Notes under the pieces: generated by a model
The model's database searches: none
What the model was told of the DNA's origin: nothing
What the model saw: the letters and a program-made list of their open reading frames with translations, nothing else
Source: Mactra quadrangularis
Lineage: Eukaryota; Mollusca; Bivalvia; Venerida; Mactridae
NCBI GenBank assembly: GCA_025267735.1
Contig: CM046301.1
Coordinates: forward strand, 58,919,872-58,983,871
Reading direction: 5' to 3'
DNA length: 64,000 nucleotides
Shown: piece after piece, positions 21,530 through 34,229 of the stretch
Position numbering within the stretch: position 1 is the stretch's first letter
Layout: every line of letters begins with the position of its first letter
Translations under genes and position numbers: made by a program

Positions 21530-24210
21530 TTGTTTGTTATATTATAACGAGAGTACCACCCAATATGTATTCTAAATGATGTTCCTAATCGTGTTTCAAA
21601 ATAACATAAATATACAAGTGCATACCGAAACTGTTTCATGACACTGAAGAAAAGTTTGTGACATCTTATTCTTCATAATTCAATTTACGCTTGAATTAAA
21701 AAACCCAATAAAAAACTATAAGAAAATATACCAATGTTCACAATAGTGTTTCGTTCCTTGTTCGTAAGGTAAAAATTAGATCAAGCAAATATTTGTTTCA
21801 GTTCATAAACATTTTCTTGACATGATTATTAAGCGATTTAATCATATTTTAGTATGAAAAGAACGCTCTAAATATATATATATATATTTAATAATAATAA
21901 TAAAATAATAATAACCAAACCCACAAATCCATAGTAACATTTTACATTGTCATGTAAAAAAGCTTTTTGATGTTGTTTTTCACTCCGACGTATATTGCAT
22001 CTATTTGCATAACTATTCACATTACTGTACATTAAATACAAAGGTATAAATGAAACAGAAATCCCATGTCTATCATCTGTGCCTGCAATGCAAAGAAATA
22101 GCATTTTGTGCTTCTTTCAATAGCTCAAAAGGTTATTAGTTTTCATTGCACAAACTATTTTCTGGAACTAATCGAACTTTACACTGGTTGCATAAATATG
22201 CATAAGCTTCAATAAATATTTTGCCATTAGTAACATATTACATCAACGGCAACTAAAAGCATTGACTATTCAACAATGATCTTTATTCGTAACCCAAGGT
22301 TATCACAGAATAATACATATTTAAGTTTCATTTGCATGTAAATGCCATTCTAGTTTCTTTAGAACACGCCTGCATCGTTGATCTATGCTTGACACAATTC
22401 GATGACAAATTTTGTCTTGAAATAAAATTGGTAAGAAAAAAAGACTAACATAAAGTAAGTGATGCATTAAAATGATTTCCATTAGTCGAACTATTAATGT
22501 TACATGTATAATCTTGTGCCAAAATAATTTGTTGATCCCATGTACAGTTATTGATAAGAGGAAATACAGACACAATCCGTTTTAAGGATCACCATGATTG
22601 TTAGTATTCATCATATCAGATTTTGTCACAATTTTAAAGTCTTTAAAGCTTAATTTAAGTAAAAACAACCTTTTTAAGACCATTTTTTATTTGGACCCCT
22701 AAATTTGGATAGTCAGCGGAACATAACAGTACTCTCACAACATAAATATCAAGAGTTATTTAGTTGTTCAGTAAAACACAACTCAAGTACAAAATGAGCA
22801 CCAAACGCAATGATATATTTCGTGCAGAAATCAATAATAGAAGCTCACTCACTGATTTTGTGGGTTTTTATATTTTGGGACTTAAAAATTATTGCGAAAC
22901 ATTGATGGTCGCTTTATCTTAAAATGTTACTTTTAGTCTACGCTGATAAAACAGGAGTAACATTTTATCTTACTGATTGATAGTATATCAAATTTATATA
23001 CAAAGTGAATGTATCGTATTTCCTCACAGACTAACGATGGAAATGATGGGGGAAATGGACAACAATGTTCACATAGGTGACGGCAATAATAGAGACAATA
23101 ATTTTCTTCTTGTTCTTGTACAATTAATCAGAAATTGATCGACTCGACTGTGTCTATAAAAGATGGAAATCGTTTATACTTAAAGTTTTTTTACTGTTAT
23201 ACCTCAAGAATTGCAAATGGCTGCTGTTAATGTTCTTTGCAACAATGTCATTCGCAAAAAATGGTTATTTACACATTGAAAATATCTGCCTGGTGACCTT
23301 GCCATCTATATTAGCAATTATGCGTCTTATATCATTTTTCTAATTCGAAAACTAACATTCCGGACATTTGGCTTCATTAGATCCCTGTCTAAGTTTGTTT
23401 CCTCATAAATGATATATTTCCTCGTACTTTTGTCTTCAACAAAAACGACACGATTCTATATCGTAGTATGCTCGACATGAACATTGTATTTTAATTATAG
23501 TACAGTTATAGTTGCCATTTTCTCAGAGTGCCATTAACCAAAGTTAAAATTCATATTGACTTTTGTTTTGACCCTGGCAACAATTGACATTCGTTTACAA
23601 CATATTATAATATATTAACTTTGTTTTAGTCTTCGTTTTATTAGACAAATCATGTCCTACCTTGGACGTTACTATACTGAACGGCTAAAACAATAACTTA
23701 AACATTTAAATGAATATGTTGGAGCGTTTTGTTTTGACTGTATGAGGCTCTCAACAAATCGTTAAAGTCAACTAAACATGTTTATATTGTATTTTTTTTC
23801 ATTTAAGTGAACTTATGTTTAGCTCATAAATATGCTGTGGCTTTTTGTTAACATTGACTTTATGTTCAAAAAGCCTATAAGATCTTTATTATGAAATTTA
23901 GAGGAAGTTGTTTTCAATCACAAGACTTCATCTTAAACATATTGTGATCAAACTGTTGTTTTAAGTATTGACTACCTAATTCTTCTTTATATTTCGCTCC
24001 ACATCTATCTTGAAATGCAATAAATAAAAATTCCACATTAAGCCATAATTTCAATTGTTTAAAACATTTTTTTTCATTGGATATGTTTGAAACAGATGAA
24101 TATCTATTTTTACGATACAGACAAGAAATGAAACCATCAACAAACTACAATGAACAAATACAAATTTATTTAACAACAGAACTGTATAAAAATTTACAAA
24201 CAGAAGAAAA

Positions 24211-24405
24211 ATGTATAATATAAAAGAAAAAACCTTAGTAGATGAATGTCCAAATCTTCATTGCTCCTGGGTTTCTTTGTTAAAAATAAACAACGATGTT
24301 GTAAAATGTCCGATTGATTTATATTCCCACAATAATATTCCAAAAAATGATGTTAGGTCTATCATCCCAACACTGTTTAATAGTATTTATAAACACCAAA
24401 AATGA
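24211..24405 (+). other. 64-codon ORF inside the heat-shock-element insertion, unknown
   Basis: The plus-strand frame contains DECPNLHCSWVSLLKI and then PIDLYSHNNIPKND. It runs against the direction of the predicted promoter. No domain is recognised. It may be a decayed coding piece of the parent element or chance. Confidence 0.2.
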
Positions 24406-24474
24406 CTGTAATGTTATAACTAAACTTAAAGACTGAAGTGTGTGACTGAATGGTAGTCAACCCAGGACCAGTAG

Positions 24475-24484
24475 CCTTTATATA
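24475..24484 (-). promoter_or_regulatory. TATA box of the heat-shock-type promoter
   Basis: The minus strand reads TATATAAAGG, about 8 bases downstream of the proximal heat-shock element. Transcription would be expected to begin about 25-30 bases further on, near 24,450. Inferred from spacing only. Confidence 0.55.
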
Positions 24485-24492
24485 GACTCATA

Positions 24493-24505
24493 GAACGTTC
24501 AAGAA
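24493..24505. promoter_or_regulatory. Heat-shock element, proximal (three perfect units)
   Basis: GAAcgTTCaaGAA fits the alternating 5 bp nGAAn units bound by heat-shock factor trimers, with all nine fixed bases correct. Confidence 0.6.
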
Positions 24506-24546
24506 TATCTATAAAAACATTAATGTAAATATTAATTTAGCAGTAC

Positions 24547-24571
24547 TTTCAAGATTCTTCCAGAACGTTCT
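24547..24571. promoter_or_regulatory. Heat-shock element, distal (five contiguous units, one imperfect)
   Basis: Units in order: tTTCa, aGATt, cTTCc, aGAAc, gTTCt. Only the second departs from consensus (GAT for GAA). It lies about 45 bases upstream of the proximal element, the arrangement known from hsp70-type promoters. Confidence 0.6.
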
Positions 24572-25696
24572 ATCAGCAAAACTTAAACAAAAAGGATGAA
24601 ATATCATATAACAATGTAACACTGTATACACTGTATACATGTGAGACATGAAACCATAGTAACACAGTTTTTGTATATATCATATATTATATAACACTAT
24701 TTTTGCAGTGCGTGTACAGTGGTGCTTTTGATATCGGGGCTTCAATAAATAAAATGATCCCTTACTTAATTTTGCATGCATTGATGATTACTCTCCGATA
24801 CGCTCATACGTTTTGTTTAAATTAAGTTATGACAGACGTTCTTCTATATTTCTGTGTTTTAAGTTCGTACTTTAACTAAGAAACTCTATTAATAACTCAG
24901 ACCAGTGTGAGTTGTAAATTTCTAATGGAATGCATAAACCAAATAAAATGTCTTTAGACTAGTGCTAATAACTTTTGTAAGTTGCTTATTATCGTCGCAG
25001 AATAGTTTCACTTCAGTATTAACGAATGACTTGATCGAGAAAAAAATGTAATTATGTTTACGACATGCCTGTAGGAATTTTGATTGCACTTCATTTGCAA
25101 CAGACTGTCATAATGTAAAACCCTTAGCTAGAGGTTTTAATTTAGCAGAAGTTAATTTACTTCTTGAAGTCCCCTGTATTCCTAATAGATTATGTTTACA
25201 ACATAACAGTATATTATTAACTAACTTATCGTCTAATCAGTTTGCATTAGATCTACATAGAACATTAATACAATAGTTTATTATTTTATTCCCATCGTAG
25301 GCATCATTAATAATATACGGCACTGTATGAGATAATATGCCATAAAACTGAATTTAATCAAACTATATAGACATTCAGATCGCAGAAATGGCACTATAAT
25401 TGAATATCAGAGCAATGACACTTGGTCTTCCAATTGTAGACACTAACATAGCTAACCGGTCGGTTGATACTGGTTACAATACGATGTTGTTTTCTTTCGT
25501 CTTCATCATTCAATAATCATCACATTCATTTTATCTCAACTGCAAAACAATTTATTTCCATTTTTATAAATTCTATGAAGAATTAAGGGTTCAAGATTTA
25601 AACGCAGATAAAGAGCATATTGGCTTTTTGTGGAAGAGGAGACAAGTTCTGGAAAGAATTTCACATAAAAATATTATAGTGGATGCTCAACCGTAC

Positions 25697-25741
25697 ATAA
25701 ACCCTAAAACTAAATGTTGATAAAGGGACGGCAAAAAAAAT
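25697..25741 (+). repeat. Relic of a SINE 3' tail shared with copy B
   Basis: ACCCTAAAACTAAATGTTGA followed by a degraded GGCG-type end matches the better-kept tail in copy B (43062-43110: CCCTAAATCTATGTGTTGAT then AACGGCGTTGAATCC). It is present in both copies, so this SINE is older than the duplication. Confidence 0.5.
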
Positions 25742-28123
25742 CAAATTAGAACTTAACAATCTAGAAAAATATATTTCATGGTCTTTTTCTTTTAAAATCC
25801 GTTATATTTTAATGTTTCAGGAAAGATGATTCGTTTTTAAATATGTCTCCCCAGTTGCGTTGTGTCAAGCAATGTTATAACTTTAGGAATAAATTATCGT
25901 TAAAAAAGCTGCACTTGGGAAAACAGTTGTAAAATATGATGTCAGTTTCTTTATTTTATTCTATTTAGCATGATATTACATGATTAAAACATAAATGCAT
26001 GATGGTAATTGAAGTATAATCATCACGTTAAGTGTAAATTTTACTAGCTGAAGACCTTTGTGTTTCTTGTCTGTGATTTTATAAACTATAATAACAAACA
26101 AAAACTATTTAATGTCAATCACCTAAGTAAAACCAGACTGTTTGTCCATACCGATTTTGTCATTTGTTAAACACTCTGTCTAAATGAATAATACTATATT
26201 ATTATGAGAGTGATTTCCAAAGTTTGACCAAGTGCAATTTTATTATATATTTGTTTATAATTTATTATAGTCTTTAACTTCTCACATATTTGAAAACGCT
26301 TTGTTCGAAATACATCAACAAACTTTGACAAAATATATCTATATTATATTAGTATGGTATATATTTTGTCTGACTGAAAATATTTTTTATTCCCGGATTA
26401 AAATGTTTCTAGAAAAACACTGCACAACAAATTAACACGACATTCATGTAGTTAAACTAAGACACACATTTTATGGGATTTAAGTACTATATAAATTTGA
26501 ATATGATGATACATTTTAGTTAATAAAAGTATTTGAACAATAAAACATTTTAAAATGCCTTATAAGAGACAATCTCAATTAAATACTTCCGTACTTCCTT
26601 GACAAGCAACTAAGATTGCCGTTTTTACTTTGACGTCTTTGAAGATTTAGCAGAAATGAATTCAGTTTTTTTGCTGTAGACTATGTTGATTATTGCCCAC
26701 ATTAGACAGAATTTCTAATAAAATACCATGACGTAGAAAAAACCCAGACATATTGGTTTCGTAAGGTGCAGTCTTGTCTTTGTTCTACCTTTACGACATT
26801 TCATACAGTCATATTCTCCGAAATTTAGACAAGGAGAACAATTATCCAATTTACCAACTATTTAACACTTATAAATAAGTGCAATAGGGATATCAGGTTA
26901 CTAACGATTTACGTGTATAGGGACTATAAAACGTGAACAAGGTGTCAATTTATAACTTAGCCATAAAAGGTTATCCTTGAAAAAAAGAGAATTTTACACA
27001 CAAAATAAACAAGAACAATCGACAGAAAGCATACCCGACTTCACAAGATTGGATTAACAAACGATCAAGATATTTAGATTTAATGGTAATAAACAAATGA
27101 CATTATTAATTAATGCATGAGCGAAAAGATACTTAGAAAGACAGCGTTTATAGACGGTATGTGGAATTAATATACGGTGAGAAAAAAAAAACAATTCTGT
27201 TTTATTTTCTGCTTTATATTTATCTGTGTCGTATAATAATTAGAAGTAATACTGATGCTGTACAAAATTTATGTACATTATTAAGCGCTAATGGTGTTTG
27301 CTAATCGTATATTGAATTGTTATTATATGCTAAAATCTAACCACATGGGAACGCCGTTTACGACAAACCATACCAAATAGAACTTAATCAAAGCACAGGC
27401 TGACATGTCATATACGTATTTGCATATCTAATAACGAATCTATTGTCCCCTTCTGACAAAATGTGCGACATTAGTGTTATTTAAGTTATAAATTATTTAC
27501 ATACTTCCTGTGTGGATGTTAACTGTTCAATCATTTATTTGAAGATAATTATACAAGTTCAGCTTTGTCTGCGTTATCTGCAGATATGTCTTGAAACAAC
27601 TCAATTAGAAAGAAACGTCAATAAAGCATACACACAGACAGCCTTTTTTCTAATATGAAAAGGATAATGCTTAAGTGATTTTTAAATTGATGGGAGTCAA
27701 ACCATGGTATTATTATGAAAAAGACAAACCAGTGTTGTTTCACTTTTAAAGACCATAGAAATACATATATACAAAATGTGTCGCGTCAATCAATCTATGG
27801 ATTTAAAATCGTTTTAATACATCATTTATTGAAATAATCTTGGTTATGTTTAATTTTTTATATTGATTTTGGTTACATTTAACTGTTTTATATTGCCTCG
27901 TTGATATAAGGCTCTGAACGCAAATGGAAGGAAGTGATATGTCATAATTTGTTTTTGTTTGATAACAGAAAACATGGACTTTAGCTACGATGGTAAATAA
28001 TAGATACACCAATGACAAAATAACAAATGAATATGTTGTCAGCGGTACAGTTAGCGACCTAGAGTGTATATCACACGGTCTAATAATTATACAAGATAAT
28101 TACAAGATCCCATTTGATCCAGT

Positions 28124-28436
28124 GTTTTAATTTTAACCCGGGTCGATAGCGCAGTTGGTAGCGCGCCGGGATTTGGATACTCGTGCCCGAGGGGGTGCGG
28201 GTTCAAATCCCACCCGGGGAGGTTATACCCTTCCATGAAAATTTGACAATAATGTCGATTTTCCTCCATTGATTAGATAATATGGAGAAGTTTCCGGCCT
28301 TGTGGAAGGGTAGGTGAGTACTGGTTATAGACAATGGTCCAGGAAAGCTAGGTTAGGTGAGCTGGACGCCGTGAAATGACCTAAATTGTGTTGATACGGC
28401 GTTAACTCCAATAAATAAATAAATAAGTTTTAATTT
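28124..28436 (+). mobile_element. SINE-3 family, full length, exact 10 bp target duplication, private to copy A
   Basis: The head GGTCGATAGCGCAGTTGGTA gives an A box and GGGTTCAAATCCCA gives the B box. The body follows (TGACAATAATGTCGATTTT, GGCCTTGTGGAAGGGTAGG), then a tail with GACGCCGTGAAATGACCTAA and ACGGCGTTAACTCC, ending in an AAAT microsatellite. The duplication is GTTTTAATTT at 28124-28133 and 28427-28436. Copy B keeps the single empty site at 45379-45388. It looks like an intact polymerase III unit. Confidence 0.93.
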
Positions 28437-28921
28437 CATGCAGTCATAATTACAGTGAATTACATAATGAAGCTAATCTCACTCCGCCACATGACAATGA
28501 TGCTCATTTTCACGCCTCAATCATTTCAATTGAGAAGTAATATAATTAATATGAATGACCCACTAAACCAGATATATCATGAAATATTACCATTCTGAAT
28601 ATACGGTTGGAAAGTTATAGTGAGCACTGGGAATAACAATAGATTGATAATTAATCTGATAATTTTTATAAGTGGGTATCGTCTAAAATGTAATAAACCG
28701 TTCATAATCCGCTAAGTTATATTCTAGTGCAATACATTTTTGTATTGGCATTGTCACGCGATCAATGAACAAAAGGTCGGACCACCCGGATCCAATCTCA
28801 CAACGTCATATTCAAACTCAATATTAGTTTATCTGCTTCACAAAGTATTTAAAGTATAAGTTTCCTAAAGAGAAGAATGTTACTTGATATCTACGAAACA
28901 GTAATACCAGTACATGTACAA

Positions 28922-29087
28922 GTACAACTACATGTAATGGACCACAATGGAAATAAGGGCTTGCCCTTTTTTGTGCTATCCCTGGTGTTGGTGTGCTTGT
29001 CATGGTTAATTTCAACATGCTGTGATATATGTTAATGTAATTATGCTATGTGTACACTATGCCAAATAAATATTATTATTATTAACC
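28922..29087 (+). mobile_element. LINE 3' end fragment with ATT-repeat tail, private to copy A
   Basis: The segment has no counterpart in copy B, where flanking words join near 45,875. It contains GGACCACAATGGAAATAAGG, GGCTTGCCC, and ends TGCCAAATAAATATTATTAT TATT-rich, the look of a LINE 3' UTR with a short-repeat tail. It is 5'-truncated (dead on arrival). Confidence 0.65.
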
Positions 29088-32000
29088 TGTTATAAAACCA
29101 AAAGGTTAAACTAGGCCAGATCTTCAATGAATTTGTTCATTGATCTAGATAAAAATCATTTTATCAGCTTCTTTATGATTTTAGATTGCTAGAAGTAACA
29201 AGTATTGAATGTATATGTATTTTTACGTGTCAAGAAACCTTGTTGTGCCATTGCGACCTGACGTTATTTAACATGCACGTCTCTTAATAACAAGTACAAT
29301 GATCGTTTCAAGTGCATTTGTTAAGTATTTGATGTTCCGTTCAGACGAATTTTATTAATAAGCAATCGACTTTGTACTTTTGGATAATTTTGTACTAATG
29401 AAGACAAAGAAGACATGATGAAGTTCTATATATTTAATGAAATGTTTAAGTCACAGACAAAGTCATCAGACTACTTTTTGTCATTTTTGCTGAGAGTCGT
29501 CCCTGGCGTGTTTGGTTTCTGTACTCAGTAAAAACTGTAATTGGGTTTGGAAAACTTCTAAAGAAATTTGATTGCACTGCATAAATTCCCTGGGTGTTTC
29601 ATTTATACGGTACTTTACCGCTTTGTGTTTCCTGAATTCAGCAAGGAATAGGATATACAGTCGAGACATAAACATTGCAACTGATGTTTTTCCTACTTAT
29701 GTGACCTGTAGATTCTTTTACTCTAAAGTAACTGTATGGATATGTATTTGTTTACATCAGATTTGAAATATGTCATACAACCGTAAATTTCTTAAAATAT
29801 AGCATGTAGTAGAGACACAAAATTATGTCAAACCTTTGCTTTCTAAATTTAAGTTTATAGGAATAAAGGATGTTCATACACTTATTATATACATCTTATA
29901 CGAATAAAATATGTAGAGGAATAAACGAAAAAAATCACAATTTATCATTTGGTGAACCTCAATTAATGGATCAATGTGTTAAGCATGATATGAATTAAAA
30001 TTCTGTGGCCCATATCAATATCCCTGTGAACATTGTTATTTGAAATTTCTTTTAGCTGTAAATATTTCTTAAAAATCAAACTAATAGACAACGACAGCGA
30101 AACAACTTATTCATTTCGGCATTTCATATCGACAGACATGCTAAACTTGAGGCAACAAACACTGCTTGTTCAATTTACCTCTTTCTAATTTTAACTATTG
30201 AAATCGTCACTCTTTAAATCATATCTAAAATCAAATTATTCAATTTTATCAAATTATTCAAAATAAAGTAAAAGCAGTTATTGAATAGTTGACATATTTC
30301 ATTGTTGAGAAATGGATTCCCGAAGGTAAGCGATTTAGTGTGTTGGTAATAATACTCGTAAAGAAAGTATGAAAGGACTAATTTTAAAACAAACCTGCAA
30401 ATGAAGTCAACATAACATTAAGGAGAAAGGCAACTGTTTACTATGGATAATAACCAAAAGAACATTTGAAATTTAATGACAGATAAAATAATATAGCTCG
30501 TTCATGTTAATCTAGATTAATAAACTAAAAATTGATGTACATAAATTATATTTCTGTATACATGTACTCGTACATGTATAGTAGATATGTTTTTGACAAG
30601 ATTTAATTTCCGTGTTTTGGTTTTGATCGTTTTTAAAGAGGCAATAATATTTCATGGTGCAATTACATTATTTAATGCAATATCTAGTAAAATAGTATAT
30701 AAAGTGAGTTTCCATTAGTAATGGAAACAAATCTGGCAAATGGATATTAAATTGATATAGTCTGCAGACATCTATTGTTGTCTATCACAACTTCGGCTAG
30801 TAACCTTAGATACACAATTTGTTCAGCATGATTCAAACACGGGGGAACGTTCCCTTATTACAGACGGTAACTAATTGAACATAATAAAAACTCCTGCAGA
30901 CATGTCATAAACATATGTTCACATTTATAACAAAAGCCATTGGTTACGCTTGAAGTTGCATTCCCGACGATTTTGGAACTAATAAATTATTTAATGACAA
31001 TACGTCTGATGAAGTTGTGAATGACCAAATAATTTCTTTTCAGATAAAATTATGAAAGTCTATCTTATTATAAAATACATCTAGAAATAGCGCGGTTCAT
31101 TACGAGAACAAATACTAACAATGTCTTCACACAGACCAGACCACCAATTAACATGATTTAAATCGTGTTTAGCGAACTTGTATTTTCCAATAACAGAAAT
31201 TTTCTTAATGTCAATTTTATTCAGAATTATTCAGTTTTATTCCTTGCAAAATATTAATCATTTGCCGGATAAAACGACTCATTATTTAAGTTAACGAGGC
31301 ATTTTGGTAGCGAATCATCGTTAAATAATCCTTAAATTCAACGAAACATTGTAATGTATAAAAATAACGAATATTTCAATGGGATAAAGCTCGGTTTGAA
31401 ACATTGTATTTTTAATATTTCTTAGTAAAATTCATTCATCTGAAAAGACAATTCAGAAGCTTATAAGAAAAAAAGATAAATAAGCAGACTACGTTTGTTG
31501 CAATTAGTTCTCTATATAGCACACTATTTACATCAGCAAGATACTTCATTAGAATGAATGTAAGAGCATAAAGAGACAATCCTTAGGCTAATATCGTGCT
31601 TGTTGTTTGAAATGGCATTAAATGTAAAAGTGTATGGTTCATTAACCGATTATAAAATTCAATCTTAAAGTAATTTCAAGATAAATTACCCAAAGCTTGT
31701 GTTACAATTGAAATGGTAAGCATCCATGTAGACATGACGGTATTTATAGAGAGATTGACGTTAGTAACCCGATTTCAATCCAAAGCATATTGACAAAAAA
31801 GCCTATTCGATATAGTATTCAATTACGCTGTTTTAAGAGAGTCTAAGTTAACCAAATTGTCATAGATTTCCAACAGATTGTGACATTTGCTAAATCAAAT
31901 CATTAATTTTCGTTTTGTAGAATCGAAACGTCTGTTTCAAGGAGACGTCTAAATGAATAAGTCATTTGCAAAATAAGAACCTCGTAAATGTCTGTAAATG

Positions 32001-32590
32001 TCATTGTCAATTTGTCTGATGTAATTTTTTATTTTATTGGACGTCATATTTTTGTCTATTCCAGGCGATTTTCAGTAAAATTATATATGTATTAAAGACC
32101 GGTATCTGCAAAAGACATGTTTTATTGTTTAGGTAGACGCTATTATATAGAGAGATCTGTTTTATTTCTGTCAATGTCAAAATCAGAACATTACATCATA
32201 TTTATATTCAGCGACCGATTTTCAAGTTGAATATGTTTTGGTCTTTTTTCTGGTCAACTGATATTTGATAAAATAAGTTGTCAAGAATAATTGTTGCGAG
32301 AGAATGACGAATATCGCTTAAGAAAATAATTGTTACATCTTCGAAAAACAATAAATGCATACAAGTCAGCATTACTATAGTTCATTTTTCTCTATATTTG
32401 TTGACGATTAAAAAGGGTTTTGAGAACAATTTAAGATTAAGTATATTCATTTGATGTAAAATGTACATTGATTTCACAAATTATACCGTTTTCTTTTTTT
32501 TTACTGTATGTTCATAGCAAACACGCAGTATGTATAAGTTAACTTGATTAAAAACTTAATAAAATCTAATTCTGTGACAAAGCTCGAAGC

Positions 32591-33418
32591 GGTAAACAAA
32601 GGAGAAGGTTCACTAATCCTGTAAAATGGCCCAATTTTTTTGAAGAAAATAAAATGTTATTTACCAGCAAAAAGTGTTTATTTTTATACAGACCCATCCT
32701 AGAACTACGCAAAAATACCAAATGTCATTGTATTAAAAGGACGCATTATGATTTAATTTGGTTTAGTTTGACCTTAGGTTTTGAAAAATCCGTCATTTTT
32801 AGACAAATTCTCCACTTTACTCCATAAAATGAACATCAGCACAACCGTCGACAGCTATGAAATTTTGTGAGATTGTTCCTTAGTATGTTTTTATTCCACA
32901 AGAAAAATATCAAGACTGTCGACAGCTGTGCTGGGGGTAAAAAAAAACAAAAAAGTGTTTAAAATCGTCTTACTAAAATCCAAGGGGCGCAACTCCGACA
33001 TACTTAATAATTGGCGTCCATGACGACGATTTTGTAACTAAGTTAGTGTGTTTACACATCGTGGTTTAAAGCAATAATTACTGGCTTTTTTCTACGTATC
33101 TTCTATTGATATGCACAGCTATAAGGGGACATCATTAGCAATTTGCATCAAATTCATTAAATATCTTGGGCTTACATGAAGCTAAAAATAGCTCATAACC
33201 ATAATGCACTGCAAAGATGGCAGCCTCCACAAAAACTTGTCAACAGAGTGAAATTGCTAAACTTTTTTGGGAAATACGCAGCAGTATATGGAGGATACCG
33301 GATAAAAGAATTTGATGCAGGGGATAACAGTTATTTAAAGTTTGTTTCGAAAATGTGGATTCAGTTTAAAATTTAACTTAAAAGGATTTAATAGCGTCAA
33401 TACACAGATTCAATACAC
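32591..33418. other. Gene-free stretch with one inverted repeat
   Basis: CAGCACAACCGTCGACAGCT (about 32,837) and GACTGTCGACAGCTGTGCTG (about 32,915-32,934) form an imperfect foldback of about 100 bp. The remaining sequence shows nothing supportable; the 66-codon ORF at 33176-33376 is not convincing. Confidence 0.5.
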
Positions 33419-34229
33419 AACAAGTTGTAGTCCTAAATATAAGACCCTTCATAACTATTTTATCATACGGACGTTCTTCTGTTATGCAGGGTCTTAACGG
33501 ATTGCTTCAAAAACGCATAGCAAAATATTTTTTTCAAAAAGTAAATGAATGTGGGTCAAATTAGCACCAATCGATAGATAAAAGTTTACTTTTATTCTTT
33601 CCATAAAGCAAAAGATAAAAATCAGTTTTTTCCCATATGAAAACACCAATTACTTTTCCTGCTATCCAGGATTGTCGCCGCTTGCCTCCATTTTGAACTG
33701 AATTCGTGTCGGTAAATAAAGTTTCGAATCGCTTACAGTTTACTTAAACGAATTTTAATCTCTCAAGAGTAGTCGTTCTTACTGTCAACAGTCACAAGTA
33801 TGCACGGAACGGTCCGGATACTGGCTTTTATACTGTACCTAATATATTCGTTCAAAATCATTTCTTACAAATGGCGTGACCAAATTTAAATTCGGATTGC
33901 TTTGGCTATTATTGCACGATTATTGTGACAAACTGAAAGTACTCGTTAATAAAGGATTTTAAATGGATTTTTCGACTGTCTAAGGTTAGCATTTGAAATT
34001 ATTTTACTTTCATCATGTGTATTTTTCGTTTATCTTTCTATTGATGTATCGTTTTATTGCAAATTTTTCGAATTAAAACGAGTAGAACGTTCAGACCTGA
34101 TTCGATGTCTGTACACTAAAATTTTTGCTATGCGTTTTTGAAGCTATCCGTTAAGACCCTTCGTAACAGAGAAATGTCAAAATGATAAAAAAGTTACGTA
34201 GGGTCTTATATTTAGGACTAAACAAGTTG
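33419..34229. mobile_element. Mutator-like (MULE-type) non-autonomous element, 793 bp, long inverted repeats, 9 bp target duplication
   Basis: The element spans 33428-34220. The ends are TAGTCCTAAATATAAGACCC and its near-exact complement, and the arms extend about 100 bp (through TTAACGGAT, GCTTCAAAAACGCATAGCAA). It is bracketed by AACAAGTTG at 33419-33427 and 34221-34229. Terminal inverted repeats of about 100 bp together with a 9 bp duplication are known of Mutator-like elements. There is no transposase frame inside. The perfect duplication indicates a fairly recent insertion. Confidence 0.85.

Larger units (their letters stand above)
24104..24704 (-). mobile_element. Unclassified 585 bp insertion with 8 bp target duplication and a heat-shock-type promoter
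   Basis: The insertion (24112-24696) is bracketed by CTATTTTT at 24104-24111 and 24697-24704. Copy B keeps an empty site near 41,630 (GAATGTATATTTTTTGCAG). On the minus strand it starts TGTTATATAA, has two heat-shock-element arrays, a TATATAAAGG box and an AATAAA signal at 24170-24165 about 280 bases beyond the likely start of transcription. This order resembles U3-R-U5 of a solo LTR, but the other end reads TCGT rather than CA and the duplication is 8 bp rather than 4-6 bp. A word like ATGAAACCAT occurs near both ends in direct orientation. hAT-type, Penelope-type or LTR origin all remain open. Confidence 0.7.
21530..32590 (+). repeat. Segmental duplication, copy A (about 11 kb)
   Basis: Collinear and in the same orientation as copy B at about 38,120-50,250. 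Homology is clear from about 21,960 (CCCATGTCTATC) and strong from 22,276 (TGATCTTTAT...GTAACCCA) through AAATTATACCGTTTTCT at 32,480. It fades after about 32,588. Private insertions in A are at 24112-24696, 28134-28426 and about 28922-29087. Several blocks are nearly identical between copies while most of the length is clearly diverged. No host coding frame is conserved between copies. Confidence 0.93.

Noticed and set aside
24211..24405. Coding gene of the heat-shock-element insertion
   Set aside because: It lies antisense to the predicted promoter, is only 64 codons long and has no recognisable domain.
28134..28210. tRNA gene (A and B boxes present)
   Set aside because: It is followed directly by a SINE body and tail and bracketed by a 10 bp target duplication, so it is a SINE head. 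The same holds for the tRNA-like heads at 10.7, 19.84, 39.61, 49.0, 50.05 and 61.65 kb.
22800..32500. Host gene inside the large duplication
   Set aside because: No ORF is conserved in frame between copies A and B apart from transposon pieces; indels are not multiples of three.
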